64,000 nt of DNA from Cryobacterium tagatosivorans (GTDB taxonomy: Bacteria > Actinomycetota > Actinomycetes > Actinomycetales > Microbacteriaceae): the NCBI RefSeq assembly GCF_004402215.1, contig NZ_SOEZ01000079.1, positions 62,001 to 126,000 on the forward strand. The letters are read 5' to 3'. A program made the translations under genes and the position numbers. The notes under the pieces are model-generated. The model worked only from the letters and a program-made list of their open reading frames with translations. It was not told where the DNA came from and did not search any database. This document shows positions 50,636 through 60,286 of this stretch, piece by piece (positions within the stretch are counted from its first letter, which is position 1; every line of letters starts with the position of its first letter).

Positions 50636-50713
50636 CTTTGGGCACGGCGTACACGCGGTGTCACAGGCACAGGCTAGGCTCGATGACAGCGACACCGATG
50701 GAGGAGGCTACAG

Positions 50714-51994
50714 ATGGCCCGAATAGGCGAAAGCGCCGATCTGCTGAAGTGCTCCTTCTGCGGAAAGAGCCAGAAGCAGGTCCAGCAGCTCATTGCGGGG
50801 CCGGGCGTCTACATCTGCGACGAGTGCGTCGAGTTGTGCAACGAGATCATCGAAGAGCGGCTCGCCGAAGCCGGCTCGGAGGAGGGCAGCGGCGAGTTCG
50901 ATCTCCCGAAGCCCAAGGAGATCTTCGGCTTCCTCGAGGAGTACGTCATCGGCCAGGAGGCCGCCAAGCGCGCCCTCGCCGTTGCCGTCTACAACCACTA
51001 CAAGCGCGTGCGCTCCCGGGCGACGCTGACCGCGGCCGACGCCATCCGCGACGACGTTGAGATCGCCAAGTCCAACATCCTGCTCATCGGCCCCACCGGC
51101 TGTGGCAAGACCTACCTCGCGCAGACCCTTGCCAAGCGCCTCAACGTGCCCTTCGCCGTGGCGGATGCGACGGCCCTGACCGAGGCCGGCTACGTCGGCG
51201 AAGACGTCGAGAACATCCTGCTCAAGCTGATCCAGGCCGCGGACTACGACGTCAAGCGCGCCGAGACCGGCATCATCTACATCGACGAGATCGACAAGAT
51301 CGCCCGCAAGGCCGAGAACCCGTCGATCACCCGCGACGTTTCCGGCGAGGGCGTGCAGCAGGCCCTGCTGAAGATCCTCGAGGGCACCATCGCGTCGGTT
51401 CCGCCGCAGGGCGGCCGCAAGCATCCGCACCAGGAGTTCATCCAGATCGACACCACGAACGTGCTGTTCATCGTGGCCGGCGCGTTCGCCGGGCTCGAAG
51501 ACATCATCTCCTCGCGGGCCGGTAAGAAGGGCATCGGCTTCGGCGCCCCGCTGCACAGCAAGGGCGACGACGTCAACCTCTTCGGCGAGGTGCTCCCGGA
51601 AGACCTGCACAAGTTCGGCCTGATCCCCGAGTTCATCGGGCGTCTTCCCGTCGTCGCCACCGTCACGCAGCTCGACCAGGTGGCGCTCATGCAGATCCTG
51701 ACCGTGCCGAAGAACGCCCTGGTGCGCCAGTACCAGCGCATGTTCGAACTCGACGGCGTCGAGCTCGAATTCGAGCAGCCCGCCCTCGAAGCGATCGCCG
51801 ACCTGGCCGTGCTCCGCAAGACGGGTGCCCGCGGCCTGCGCGCGATCATGGAAGAGGTCCTCGGGCCGATCATGTTCGAGGTGCCGTCCAGCACCGAGGT
51901 GGCCCGCGTCATCGTCACCCGCGAGGCTGTGCTCGACAACGCCGAGCCCACGATCGTGCACCACAAGGCCCGGCGCGAAGAGAAGTCCGCCTGA
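50714..51994 (+). CDS. clpX: ATP-dependent Clp protease ATP-binding subunit
   Basis: A 426-residue AAA+ unfoldase. The N-terminal zinc-binding domain ([23 protein letters not shown]), Walker A GPTGCGKT, Walker [13 protein letters not shown], the ClpP-docking IGF loop ([10 protein letters not shown]) and the sensor region are all intact. It feeds substrates into ClpP1P2. GGAGGAGG precedes the ATG. It is followed by an LD-carboxypeptidase remnant. Confidence 0.97.
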   Translation: MARIGESADLLKCSFCGKSQKQVQQLIAGPGVYICDECVELCNEIIEERLAEAGSEEGSGEFDLPKPKEIFGFLEEYVIGQEAAKRALAVAVYNHYKRVRSRATLTAADAIRDDVEIAKSNILLIGPTGCGKTYLAQTLAKRLNVPFAVADATALTEAGYVGEDVENILLKLIQAADYDVKRAETGIIYIDEIDKIARKAENPSITRDVSGEGVQQALLKILEGTIASVPPQGGRKHPHQEFIQIDTTNVLFIVAGAFAGLEDIISSRAGKKGIGFGAPLHSKGDDVNLFGEVLPEDLHKFGLIPEFIGRLPVVATVTQLDQVALMQILTVPKNALVRQYQRMFELDGVELEFEQPALEAIADLAVLRKTGARGLRAIMEEVLGPIMFEVPSSTEVARVIVTREAVLDNAEPTIVHHKARREEKSA

Positions 51995-52004
51995 CCCCCG
52001 ACCC

Positions 52005-52245
52005 GTGGAGATCACCCGCCCGCCCCGCCTGAGCGCGGGGGATCGCGTCGCCGTCGTCGCGACGTCCTGGCCGGGATCGAGCGTCTACCCGCACGTCTAC
52101 CGAGCCGGACCGGCCACCTTGCGCGACGTGTTCGGCCTCGACGTCGTGGAGTATCCGTCCACCGTGGGTGCTCCCGCACAACGTCCTGGCCGAGCTCGAC
52201 CCGGTTGCCCGGCGCTTCCGCCTGCTCGAGCCCGCCGTCTCCTAG
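52005..52245 (+). pseudogene. Remnant of an LD-carboxypeptidase-like (S66) gene
   Basis: The first part, from GTG at 52005, reads [20 protein letters not shown] then WPGSSVYPHVYRAG, the N-terminus of an S66 peptidase. At about 52168 another frame follows: VLPHNVLAELDPVARRFRLL then EPAVS and stop, matching the family C-terminus. About 250 residues of the middle are missing, so an internal deletion is the simplest explanation. The S66 assignment rests on the two ends only. Confidence 0.65.
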
Positions 52246-52265
52246 CCCCCTTTCGCGCCTCCACC

Positions 52266-52330
52266 CCCGCGAAACCGCAGTTGTGCACGTTATTCGTGCC
52301 GTATTTCGCGCACAACTGCGGTTTCGCGGG
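52266..52330. repeat. Long palindrome, family A copy 3
   Basis: Arms of 24 nt (52266-52289 and 52307-52330) with one mismatch; loop TTATTCGTGCCGTATTT is a diverged, reversed form of the family loop. AAGTTTTTG follows on the right, so it could terminate transcription rightward. It lies between the S66 remnant and the ROK promoter. Confidence 0.88.
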
Positions 52331-52339
52331 AAGTTTTTG

Positions 52340-52398
52340 TTGACGGAGGGCGAACATTGTTCTAGGGTTTATTTAGTCCTAAACAAAGGGGAACAATG
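52340..52398 (+). promoter_or_regulatory. ROK promoter with overlapping operator
   Basis: TTGACG (52340-52345) and TAGGGT (52363-52368) are 17 bp apart. The palindrome TTTAGTCCTAAA (52372-52383) sits at the start point; arms CATTGTTC (52355-52362) and GAACAATG (52391-52398, including the ATG) enclose it. TTTAG-N2-CTAAA is a typical ROK-repressor operator, so autoregulation is likely. Confidence 0.65.
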
Positions 52399-53616
52399 GT
52401 GTTTCGTCCCGCAGCGCGAACCGACGTCAATCGGTCCGCGATCCTGGCGCAATTGGGTGCGCACGGCCCCGCATCGCGGGCCGATCTGGCCCGCGTGCTC
52501 GACGTGTCGCCGGCGCTGATGACCCAGCTCACCAGGGACCTGCTCGCCGACGGCCTCCTCCAGGAACTGGAGCAGGCACCGTCGCAGGGCGGCCGACCGG
52601 CCCGGATGCTCGGGATCGTCTCGACCGCCGGGCACGCGATCGGCGTCAAGGTCGTCCTCGACCACGTCGCCTTCGTCGAGGTCGGAATCGACGGCGCCGT
52701 GCTCCGCTCGGCCAGTGAACCGTTCGACGCGTCGTCCTCCACCTTCCTCGCCGAGCTGACCGTGCTGCTGCGCCGCTTCATCGCCGGCGGGAGCTCGACA
52801 CCGGTGCTCGGCATCGGCATTGGCGTGCCCGGCAGCGTGGACAACCAGGGCAGCGGCCTCGTCGACTCCGCCCAGCTCGGCTGGAGCCAGGTGCCGCTCG
52901 GGGCGACGCTGCAGCGCGAACTCGACCTGCCGGTGCTGGTCGAGAACAACGTCAACGCCCTGGCGATGGCCGAACGCCTGTACGGCGTCGGCCGCCGGCA
53001 CGACAACTTCCTCGTCGTGACCATCGGCACCGGCGTCGGCGCCGGAATCGTCGTCGACGGCGCGGTGCTCCGCGGTTTCTCCGGGGGCGCCGGCGAGGTC
53101 GGCCACATCCCGGTCACCGAAGACGGCCCGGTCTGCTCCTGCGGGAACCGAGGATGCCTCGAGGCCTACATCGGCGAGGCCGCCCTCCTGCGCAGCGCCC
53201 GCACCGCCGGCGTCCTCGGCGCGCAGGGCGGCATGACCGCGCTCGGCGCCGCCGCGGACGCCGGCAACACGGCGGCCACGGCGATCTTCGGCCAGGCGGG
53301 CCACCGCCTGGGGCGCGCCCTGGCCGGCGTCGTACACACCCTCGACCCGGAGATCATCATCGTGCTCGGCGAGGGAACCTCAGCCTGGAAGCACTGGTCA
53401 TTCGCCTTCGAGGTCGCGCTCCGGTCCGCGCTGATGCCCAGCCGCCGCCAGGTTGCCGTGGCCGTCGAGAACTGGCAGGACGAAAGCTGGGCGCAGGGTG
53501 CCGCGGCGCTCGTGCTGGCCACGCCCTTCGACTCCGACGGCCTCGCCGGCGACCAGGGTCGACTCGTTCGGGCCAGGCTGGTCGAGCAATCGGCACCGCA
53601 GGAGGCCGGATCGTGA
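52396..53616 (+). CDS. ROK-family transcriptional repressor
   Basis: A 406-residue NagC/XylR-type regulator. The winged HTH is at residues 12-60 (NRSAILAQLGAHGPASRADL). The ROK sugar-binding domain has GIGIGVPGSVDNQG, LVENNVNALAMAE, TIGTGVGAGIVVDGAVLRGF and the zinc cluster CSCGNRGCLEAYIGE. It presumably represses the downstream sugar operon until an alpha-gluco-oligosaccharide or derivative binds. Its stop overlaps the GTG of the first permease gene, so the regulator is part of its own operon. Confidence 0.93.
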   Translation: MVFRPAARTDVNRSAILAQLGAHGPASRADLARVLDVSPALMTQLTRDLLADGLLQELEQAPSQGGRPARMLGIVSTAGHAIGVKVVLDHVAFVEVGIDGAVLRSASEPFDASSSTFLAELTVLLRRFIAGGSSTPVLGIGIGVPGSVDNQGSGLVDSAQLGWSQVPLGATLQRELDLPVLVENNVNALAMAERLYGVGRRHDNFLVVTIGTGVGAGIVVDGAVLRGFSGGAGEVGHIPVTEDGPVCSCGNRGCLEAYIGEAALLRSARTAGVLGAQGGMTALGAAADAGNTAATAIFGQAGHRLGRALAGVVHTLDPEIIIVLGEGTSAWKHWSFAFEVALRSALMPSRRQVAVAVENWQDESWAQGAAALVLATPFDSDGLAGDQGRLVRARLVEQSAPQEAGS

Positions 53617-54575
53617 CGACCATCCCCGCCGTCCTCCCCGCCGTCGACGAGGTCGTGCAGCCGAACGCACCCCGGCCATCCGCCCGGCGCGGACGCTCCC
53701 GCAGGGCCCGCGTCACCTACGCCCTGACCGTGCTCGCCTTCATCCTGCCGAGCGCGATCCCGCTGGCCATGTTCACGCTCGGACCGATGGTCGCCGCGGC
53801 CTGGGTCAGCCTGCACGAATGGAACCTGCTCGCGCCGATGACCTGGGTCGGCCTCGACAACTACCGCTCGCTGCTCGCCGACCCGCGCACCGGCGACGTG
53901 TTCCTGCACACGATCTACTACATCGCGGGCTACCTGCCCCTCGTCTACATCGGCGGGCTCACCCTCGCCCTCGCCCTGAACACGGCACTCAAGGGCCGGT
54001 CGCTCCTGCGCGGGGTCTATTTCCTCCCGGTCATCACGAGCTGGATCGTCGTGGCCCTCGTCTGGCGCTGGCTGCTGAACCCGAGCAACGGCATCGTCAA
54101 CACGGTCCTCGAGGCCTTCGGCATCGCCGGCCCCGGCTGGTGGTCCGATCCGGCCTGGGCCATGCCCTCGATCATCCTGGCCTCGGCCTGGAAAGACATC
54201 GGCTTCGTCATGGTGATCCTGCTGGCCGGCCTGCAGGCGATCAACCAGGACCTCTACGACGCGGCGAAGGTCGACGGCGCCGGCTGGTGGCGCCGCCTGG
54301 TCAGCGTCACCCTGCCGCTCCTGTCGCCGTCCACGTTCTTCGTCGTCGTCATCTCGCTGATCAACGGGTTCCAGGTCTTCGACCAGGTCTACGCGATGAC
54401 CGGCGGCGGGCCCGGTGGCGCCAGCCAGGTGGTCGTGCAGCAGATCTACGACCTGACCTTCCGCTACGGCAAGGCGGGCGAGGCATCCGCACTGTCCTGG
54501 CTGCTCTTCGCCGTCGTGCTTTTCGTTACCGTCATCCAAATTCGTGGGCAAAAGAGGTGGGTCAACTATGGCTGA
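53613..54575 (+). CDS. ABC sugar permease, MalF/UgpA type
   Basis: A 320-residue inner-membrane permease with six helices. The EAA loop that contacts the ATPase is INQDLYDAAKVDGAGWWRRL. It starts with GTG overlapping the ROK stop and ends overlapping the second permease gene. It should form a heterodimer with the second permease for uptake of an alpha-glucoside. No ATPase gene is present in the operon. Confidence 0.93.
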   Translation: MTTIPAVLPAVDEVVQPNAPRPSARRGRSRRARVTYALTVLAFILPSAIPLAMFTLGPMVAAAWVSLHEWNLLAPMTWVGLDNYRSLLADPRTGDVFLHTIYYIAGYLPLVYIGGLTLALALNTALKGRSLLRGVYFLPVITSWIVVALVWRWLLNPSNGIVNTVLEAFGIAGPGWWSDPAWAMPSIILASAWKDIGFVMVILLAGLQAINQDLYDAAKVDGAGWWRRLVSVTLPLLSPSTFFVVVISLINGFQVFDQVYAMTGGGPGGASQVVVQQIYDLTFRYGKAGEASALSWLLFAVVLFVTVIQIRGQKRWVNYG

Positions 54576-55494
54576 TGCGACTATGGCTGATGCGACTACG
54601 ACGGATGCGACTACGGCGGATGCCACGCCGGTCCGGTCGGTCGGCCGGCCGTCCCTGAAGCGGGACACCAGGTCGGGCACCCGCCGAACCGTCGGGTTCG
54701 TCCTGCTGCACGTCGTGATGATCATCGGCGCGCTGCTCATGTTCTTCCCGTTCCTCTGGACGATCATCACCTCGATCAGCCCGGGTGCCGGCCTGACCCT
54801 GGCGCCCGCGCTCTTCCCGGACAATCCATCGCTGGCCGCCTACCTGCAGCTGTTCACCGAGCGTCCGTTCGGCCAGGTCATGGTGAACAGCCTGCTGCTC
54901 GCCGTGATCACGACGGTCGTGCAGTTGTTCACCAGCGCCACGGCCGGGTACGCGTTCAGCCGGCTGCCCTTCCGCGGCCAGGGCGTCGTCTTCGCGATCT
55001 ACCTCGCCACGATGATGATCCCGCTCCAGGTGCTGATCGTGCCGCTGTTCTCCGAGCTGAAGGCCTTCGGGCTGCTGAACACCTACCTCGGCGCGCTGCT
55101 GCCCACGTTCGCGACGGCGTTCGGCATCTTCCTGCTCCGCCAGGCCATCAACCAGGTGCCCCGGGAACTGGACGAGGCCGCCACGATCGACGGGGCCGGT
55201 CACTTCCGGATCTTCTGGACGATCATCCTGCCCAACATTCGGCCGGCCCTGGCCACCCTCGTGGTGTTCGCCTTCATGGGCAGCTGGAACAGTTTCCTCT
55301 GGCCGCTCGTCGTCCTCCGCTCGCCGGAGCTGCAAACCCTGCCCGTCGCCCTCGCCGGCCTCGTGGGTCAGTACACGACCCAATGGGATGTCGTCATGGC
55401 CGGCTCCGTCGTCAGCGTGCTGCCCATGCTGGCGCTCTACATCTTCGCCCAGAAGTACATCATCCAGGGCGTCGCAAGCTCCGGGATCAAGTAA
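54568..55494 (+). CDS. ABC sugar permease, MalG type
   Basis: A 308-residue permease with six helices; EAA motif VPRELDEAATIDGAGHFRIF. The ATG at 54568 overlaps the stop of the first permease. Its first residues MADATMADATTTDATTADAT are a degenerate 15-base tandem repeat unlike other permeases, probably a slippage product in a tolerant cytoplasmic tail. Partner of the first permease and the binding protein that follows. Confidence 0.93.
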   Translation: MADATMADATTTDATTADATPVRSVGRPSLKRDTRSGTRRTVGFVLLHVVMIIGALLMFFPFLWTIITSISPGAGLTLAPALFPDNPSLAAYLQLFTERPFGQVMVNSLLLAVITTVVQLFTSATAGYAFSRLPFRGQGVVFAIYLATMMIPLQVLIVPLFSELKAFGLLNTYLGALLPTFATAFGIFLLRQAINQVPRELDEAATIDGAGHFRIFWTIILPNIRPALATLVVFAFMGSWNSFLWPLVVLRSPELQTLPVALAGLVGQYTTQWDVVMAGSVVSVLPMLALYIFAQKYIIQGVASSGIK

Positions 55495-55549
55495 TCCCCG
55501 AGACCCCGCGCAATCCGTTTCACCCGATATCAAAGGAGATAGCAGTCAC

Positions 55550-56797
55550 ATGAATCGCAAACTCGTTGCCACAGCCGGCCTTGCCGCGTGCGCGGCCCTG
55601 GTCATGAGCGGATGCGCGGCGACCCCGTCAGCCGCACCCGCCGGTCCCGTCACCATCACCTACTCCAACTTCATCTCGAACGACGGCAACGAGGACAACC
55701 TCAGCAAGATCGTCGACGCCTTCGAGAAGGAGAACAAGAACATCACCGTGGACGTCAAGACGCTCCCGTACGGTGACTATGGAACCGCCCTGCAGACCGA
55801 CCTCGCCGCCGGCACGGCCGCGGACGTCTTCGACATCGAGTACTCCAACTACGCCTCCTACCAGGCCAACGGCGTGCTGGCGGAGATCCCCGTCGACAAC
55901 GCCGACGCCTACCGCGGGACGCTGCTGGACGCCTACGCCACCGACGGAAAGCAGTACGCCCTGCCGAGCTCCTTCTCCGACGTCGTGCTCTACTACAACG
56001 CCGACCTCTTCGACGCGGCCGGGGTCGACTACCCGACGAACGACTGGACCTGGGAGGACGAGAAGGCCGCCGCGCTGAAACTGACCGACAAGGCCAAGGG
56101 CGTCTGGGGCGACCACCAGCCGGTGAGCTTCTACGAGTACTACAAGGCGCTCGCGCAGAACGGCGGCGACTTCCTCGCCAAGGACGGCAAGTCCGTCGCG
56201 TTCAACTCCCCGGAGGGCATCGAAGCCGCCAAGTGGCTCGTCGAGAAGAGCGGCACCGTCATGCCGACCATCGAGCAGGGCCAGGGCACGGCGGACTTCG
56301 ACACCAACCTCTTCAAGGACGGCAAGCTCGCCATGCTGCACACGGGCATCTGGGTGTTCGGCGCCGTCGCCGACGTTCCGTTCACCTGGGACATCGCCGT
56401 CGAGCCCGGCAACACGGACAAGGCCAGCGCTGTGTTCTCGAACGCCGTCGGCGTCTCCGCGACGTCCAAGCACACCGAGGCCGCGGCCAAGTGGGCCGAG
56501 TTCCTGACCAGCAGCGACACCATGGTGCAGACGCGCCTCGACGCCGGCTGGGAACTCCCGCCGATCAGCGACGAGGATGCCCTCGCCACCTACCTCGACA
56601 AGGGTGCACCCGCCAACCGCAAGGCCGTCTTCGATTCGCTGGACGGCATCGCCCTGCCGCCCGTCGTCGCCAAGGGCCAGACGGAGATGCAGGACATCAC
56701 CGGTGAGGAACTCGTCGAGGCCCAGGCCGGCCGGAAGACCGTCGAGGAAGCGCTGAAGTCCGCCGAGAAGCGCATCAACGCCGTCATCGGCGGCTAG
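55550..56797 (+). CDS. Extracellular sugar-binding lipoprotein
   Basis: A 415-residue ABC solute-binding protein, family 1. The signal peptide ends at lipobox VMSGC (Cys about residue 21), so it is a membrane lipoprotein. Aromatic residues (TYSNF, YNADLF, TWTWED, YYKAL) line a probable sugar site. AGGAG precedes the ATG. With the two permeases it would deliver a maltose/isomaltose-like oligosaccharide. Confidence 0.93.
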   Translation: MNRKLVATAGLAACAALVMSGCAATPSAAPAGPVTITYSNFISNDGNEDNLSKIVDAFEKENKNITVDVKTLPYGDYGTALQTDLAAGTAADVFDIEYSNYASYQANGVLAEIPVDNADAYRGTLLDAYATDGKQYALPSSFSDVVLYYNADLFDAAGVDYPTNDWTWEDEKAAALKLTDKAKGVWGDHQPVSFYEYYKALAQNGGDFLAKDGKSVAFNSPEGIEAAKWLVEKSGTVMPTIEQGQGTADFDTNLFKDGKLAMLHTGIWVFGAVADVPFTWDIAVEPGNTDKASAVFSNAVGVSATSKHTEAAAKWAEFLTSSDTMVQTRLDAGWELPPISDEDALATYLDKGAPANRKAVFDSLDGIALPPVVAKGQTEMQDITGEELVEAQAGRKTVEEALKSAEKRINAVIGG

Positions 56798-56901
56798 CAG
56801 CACCCCGGCCGTTCCGCGGCCGGTCGGAGGGTCCGGGGGCGCCTGTCCCCGGACCCTCCCACACACACACTTTCCGCACACATCAGCAGGAGAACCACGC
56901 C

Positions 56902-58044
56902 ATGACCGAGGCCACCCTCAGACCCCGCCCGAGCGAAGCGCAGCTCATTGCCCTGGCCGGCTCCAGCTACGAGCTGATCCTCGAGTTGCAGGATGCCTCC
57001 GGCGCGTATCCGGCCAGCCCCACCTTCTCCGCCTACAAGGGCTACTCCTGGTTCCGCGACGGTGCCTTCATCGCCGACGGGGTCTCGAGCTTTGGCGGCG
57101 TCGACTCGGCCGGCCGGTTCTTCGATTGGTGCACCGGCATCCTGCTCGGCCGCGTGGACCAGGTGCGCCGGATCGTCGACGCGGCCGCGGCAGGGACCCC
57201 CGTCGGCGACGTGGAGATGCTGCCGACCCGGTTCACCTTCGCCGGGGAAGAGGGCGTGGATGACTGGTGGGATTTCCAGCTGGACGGCTACGGCACTTGG
57301 GTCTGGGCGGCCGTCGAGCACGCGAAGCGGCACGGGCAGGACCTGGCACGCTGGGAAGCCGCCATCGTGCTCAGCGTGGAGTACCTGGTCAGCTCCTGGC
57401 GGCGGCCGTGCTTCGACTGGTGGGAAGAGAACTCCGACCGGGTGCACGTCTCGACGCTCGGCTGCATCTCCGCCGGGCTGCGTGCCGCCCTGGGCTCGGG
57501 CTGCCTGGCCGATCCGCTGCGCGGCGCCGCCGAAGCGGCAGACGCGGACATCCAGGCGCTCATCCGGGAACGCGGAACCATCGACGGTCACCTCGTGAAA
57601 TGGCTCGGCTCCCGCGATGTCGACGCGAGCCTGCTGGCCGTGGTCGCCCCGCTCGGGGCGATCGGCCCGTCGACCGACGTCGGCCTGGCCACCATCTCCG
57701 CGGTCTCCTCGGCCCTCAACGTCGACGGAGGCGTGCACCGCTACCTGGCGGACACCTTCTACGGCGGCGGCCAATGGCCGCTGCTCAGCTGCATGCTCGG
57801 ACTGGCATATGCCCGGTCCGGGGAACCCGGCGCGGCGCTCGAGCAACTGGCCTGGGCGGCGGGGACGATCGGCGCCGACGGCTCCATGCCGGAGCAGGTG
57901 CGCGACCACCTGCTGGATGCGTCCCGGCGCGACGAGTGGGTCGAGCGGTGGGGCCCCGTGGCCCAGCCCCTGCTCTGGAGCCACGCAATGTACATTCGAC
58001 TGGCCGTTGAACTCGACCTCAGCACACTGGAGAAGAAGCAATGA
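56902..58044 (+). CDS. GH15 glucoamylase-like / isomaltose glucohydrolase-like enzyme
   Basis: A 380-residue (alpha/alpha)6 hydrolase without a signal peptide, so cytoplasmic. GYSWFRDGAFIADGVS is the GH15 substrate-binding start. The general acid is likely a Glu in CFDWWEENSDRVHVSTLG and the base Glu is in GADGSMPEQVRD. Its short length, lacking the N-terminal beta-domain, resembles isomaltose glucohydrolase of Kribbella. It should release glucose from the imported oligosaccharide. Overlaps the GH31 gene by 4 bases. Confidence 0.85.
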   Translation: MTEATLRPRPSEAQLIALAGSSYELILELQDASGAYPASPTFSAYKGYSWFRDGAFIADGVSSFGGVDSAGRFFDWCTGILLGRVDQVRRIVDAAAAGTPVGDVEMLPTRFTFAGEEGVDDWWDFQLDGYGTWVWAAVEHAKRHGQDLARWEAAIVLSVEYLVSSWRRPCFDWWEENSDRVHVSTLGCISAGLRAALGSGCLADPLRGAAEAADADIQALIRERGTIDGHLVKWLGSRDVDASLLAVVAPLGAIGPSTDVGLATISAVSSALNVDGGVHRYLADTFYGGGQWPLLSCMLGLAYARSGEPGAALEQLAWAAGTIGADGSMPEQVRDHLLDASRRDEWVERWGPVAQPLLWSHAMYIRLAVELDLSTLEKKQ

Positions 58045-60281
58045 TCCGCCACCGTCCCTTCGGGTCCGGCCACCCCTACTCCGTCGACACGGAGCAGCGC
58101 CGGCCGATCGACCCGGTCGCCGGCGCCGACCTCACCCTGGGCGTGCGCACCTCGGGCGACGTGGCCTCCGTCCTGTGCGAACTCGAACGCCGCACCGAGG
58201 GCCGGACCACCCGCGAGTCCCGGGAGCTCGCCCCGGCCCTGCGGTCCTCCCGCGGCCAGACCGTGGACGGCGGTCACCTCGCATCCGCCCAGGCCCGCCT
58301 GGCCCGGGCAAGCGGCGGCTGGCAGCTCACGCTGACCGACCTCGTCGCCGACGAGAACCTGCGCTACCGCTTCACCGCCACCGGCGCCGACGGGTCGGTG
58401 GAGAACACGCGCTGGTTCGAATGCGCCGTGTTCGGCTGGCGGGATGCCGCCGGGGCGGTCCAGGCGGACGGCAGCGACCGCATCGTCCCCGGCACCGTCA
58501 GCGTGCTCGTCGGCGCCGGCCGGATCCGCCGGGTGCGCTTCGCCCTGCCCCTCGCGGCGAACGAGCACGTCACCGGCCTCGGCGAACGCTTCGACACCCT
58601 CGACCACCGGGGACACGCCCTCGACTCGGTCGTCTTCGAGCAGTACAAGAACCAGGGCGCCGAGCGCAAAACCTACCTGCCGATGCCGTTCGCGCACGTG
58701 GTGGGGGAGTCCGGCTGGGGATTCCACCTGCGCACCTCCCGCCGGAGCTGGTTCGACTTCGGCGCCGAGCAGCCGGGCCGGATCCTCGTCGAGGCCGAGA
58801 CGGATGCGCCCGACGACGGCACCCCGGTGCTCGCCGTCTCGTTCTTCGACGGCTCACCCGCCGCCGTGCTCGACGCGTTCCTGGCCGAGGCCGGGCGGCC
58901 GGAGGAACTGCCCGACTGGGTCTTCCGCCTCTGGGCCAGTGGAAACGAGTGGAACACCCAGGCCGAGGTGATGCGCCAGGTCGACCTGCACGAGCGGCAC
59001 GAGATCCCCGTCGGCTCGGTCGTCATCGAGGCGTGGAGCGACGAAAGCACCTTCACCGTGTTCCGCGATGCCCGGTACGAGGTCGACGAGGAGGGCGGCC
59101 CGCTGCGGCTGGACGATTTCACCTTCCCGGCCGACGGCGCCTGGCCCGACCCGAAGGGCATGGTCGACGACCTGCACGAGCGCGAGGTGCGCCTGCACCT
59201 CTGGCAGATTCCGCTGGTGAAGATGCGGCCGCACCCCACCGGCCAGGCGGCGGCGGACGCGCGCGCGGCGGTGCGCGAGGGGGTGCTCATCCGGGAGGAA
59301 GCGCCCGACGGGTCGCTCCGCCCGTACCGCAACCGCGGCTGGTGGTTCCCGCTCGGCCTGATGCCGGACCTGACCGACGAACGGTCGGCCCGCTGGTGGA
59401 CAGAAAAGCGGCGCTACCTCGTCGACGAGATCGGCATCGACGGGTTCAAGACCGACGGTGGAGAACACGCCTGGGGACGCGACCTCGTCTACCGGAACGG
59501 CCTGCGCGGCGACGAGGGAAACAACCTGTTCCCGGTGCACTACGCCAAGGCCTACGGCGACCTGCTCCGGTCGGCCGGCAAGGCGCCGGTGACCTTCAGC
59601 CGGGCCGGTTTCACCGGGTCCCAGGCGCACGGCGCGTTCTGGGCCGGCGACGAGAACTCCACCTGGGACGCGTTCCGCTGGTCGATGTTCGCCGGGCTGT
59701 CCGCGGCGTCGAGCGGCATGCTCTACTGGGGCTGGGACTTCGGCGGCTTCTCCGGGGACGTGCCGGACGGCGAGCTGTACCTGCGCGCGGCCGCCGCATC
59801 CGTGTTCGTGCCGATCATGCAGTACCACTCCGAGTTCAACCACCACCGCACCCCGTCCCGGGACCGCACGCCGTGGAACATCGCGGAGCGCAACGCGGAT
59901 GACCGGGTGATCCCGGTCTTCCGGCGCCTGATCGAGGTGCGCGAACGGCTCGTGCCCTACCTCGCCGAGCAGGCGCGTCGCACGATCGCCACGAGCACGC
60001 CGCTGATGCGGGCCCTCTACTTCGACCACCCGCACGACGAGAACGTGTGGGCGCACCCGCTGCAGTGGATGCTCGGCGACGACCTGCTCGTCGCGCCGGT
60101 GCTCGAGGCCGGCGCCACCGACTGGCCGGTGTACCTGCCGGCCGGCGACTGGGTGGATGCCTGGACCGGCCAGGCCCTCGCCGGCGGCCGCACGCTGCGC
60201 CGCCCGGTGCCGTTGGACGAGATCCCGGTGTACTGCCGGGCCGAGTCGTGGGCGTCGCTGCGTCCCGTTTTCGGGAAGTGA
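58041..60281 (+). CDS. GH31 alpha-glucosidase/alpha-xylosidase-like enzyme
   Basis: A 746-residue GH31 enzyme without signal peptide. The nucleophile Asp is in GIDGFKTDGGEHAW and the acid/base Asp in FWAGDENSTWD; LMPDLTDERSARWWTEKRR and MQYHSEFNHHRTPS are family features. The N-terminal beta-sandwich is about residues 1-250. Together with GH15 it should hydrolyse alpha-linked glucosides inside the cell. Last gene of the ROK operon; exact specificity (isomaltose, nigerose, cyclic tetrasaccharide or xyloside) is not predictable. Confidence 0.9.
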   Translation: MIRHRPFGSGHPYSVDTEQRRPIDPVAGADLTLGVRTSGDVASVLCELERRTEGRTTRESRELAPALRSSRGQTVDGGHLASAQARLARASGGWQLTLTDLVADENLRYRFTATGADGSVENTRWFECAVFGWRDAAGAVQADGSDRIVPGTVSVLVGAGRIRRVRFALPLAANEHVTGLGERFDTLDHRGHALDSVVFEQYKNQGAERKTYLPMPFAHVVGESGWGFHLRTSRRSWFDFGAEQPGRILVEAETDAPDDGTPVLAVSFFDGSPAAVLDAFLAEAGRPEELPDWVFRLWASGNEWNTQAEVMRQVDLHERHEIPVGSVVIEAWSDESTFTVFRDARYEVDEEGGPLRLDDFTFPADGAWPDPKGMVDDLHEREVRLHLWQIPLVKMRPHPTGQAAADARAAVREGVLIREEAPDGSLRPYRNRGWWFPLGLMPDLTDERSARWWTEKRRYLVDEIGIDGFKTDGGEHAWGRDLVYRNGLRGDEGNNLFPVHYAKAYGDLLRSAGKAPVTFSRAGFTGSQAHGAFWAGDENSTWDAFRWSMFAGLSAASSGMLYWGWDFGGFSGDVPDGELYLRAAAASVFVPIMQYHSEFNHHRTPSRDRTPWNIAERNADDRVIPVFRRLIEVRERLVPYLAEQARRTIATSTPLMRALYFDHPHDENVWAHPLQWMLGDDLLVAPVLEAGATDWPVYLPAGDWVDAWTGQALAGGRTLRRPVPLDEIPVYCRAESWASLRPVFGK

Positions 60282-60286
60282 CGGGC

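Noticed and set aside
57617-59902. 761-codon plus-strand frame across GH15 and GH31
   Set aside because: Low-complexity Arg-rich shadow of two well-recognised glycoside hydrolase genes.
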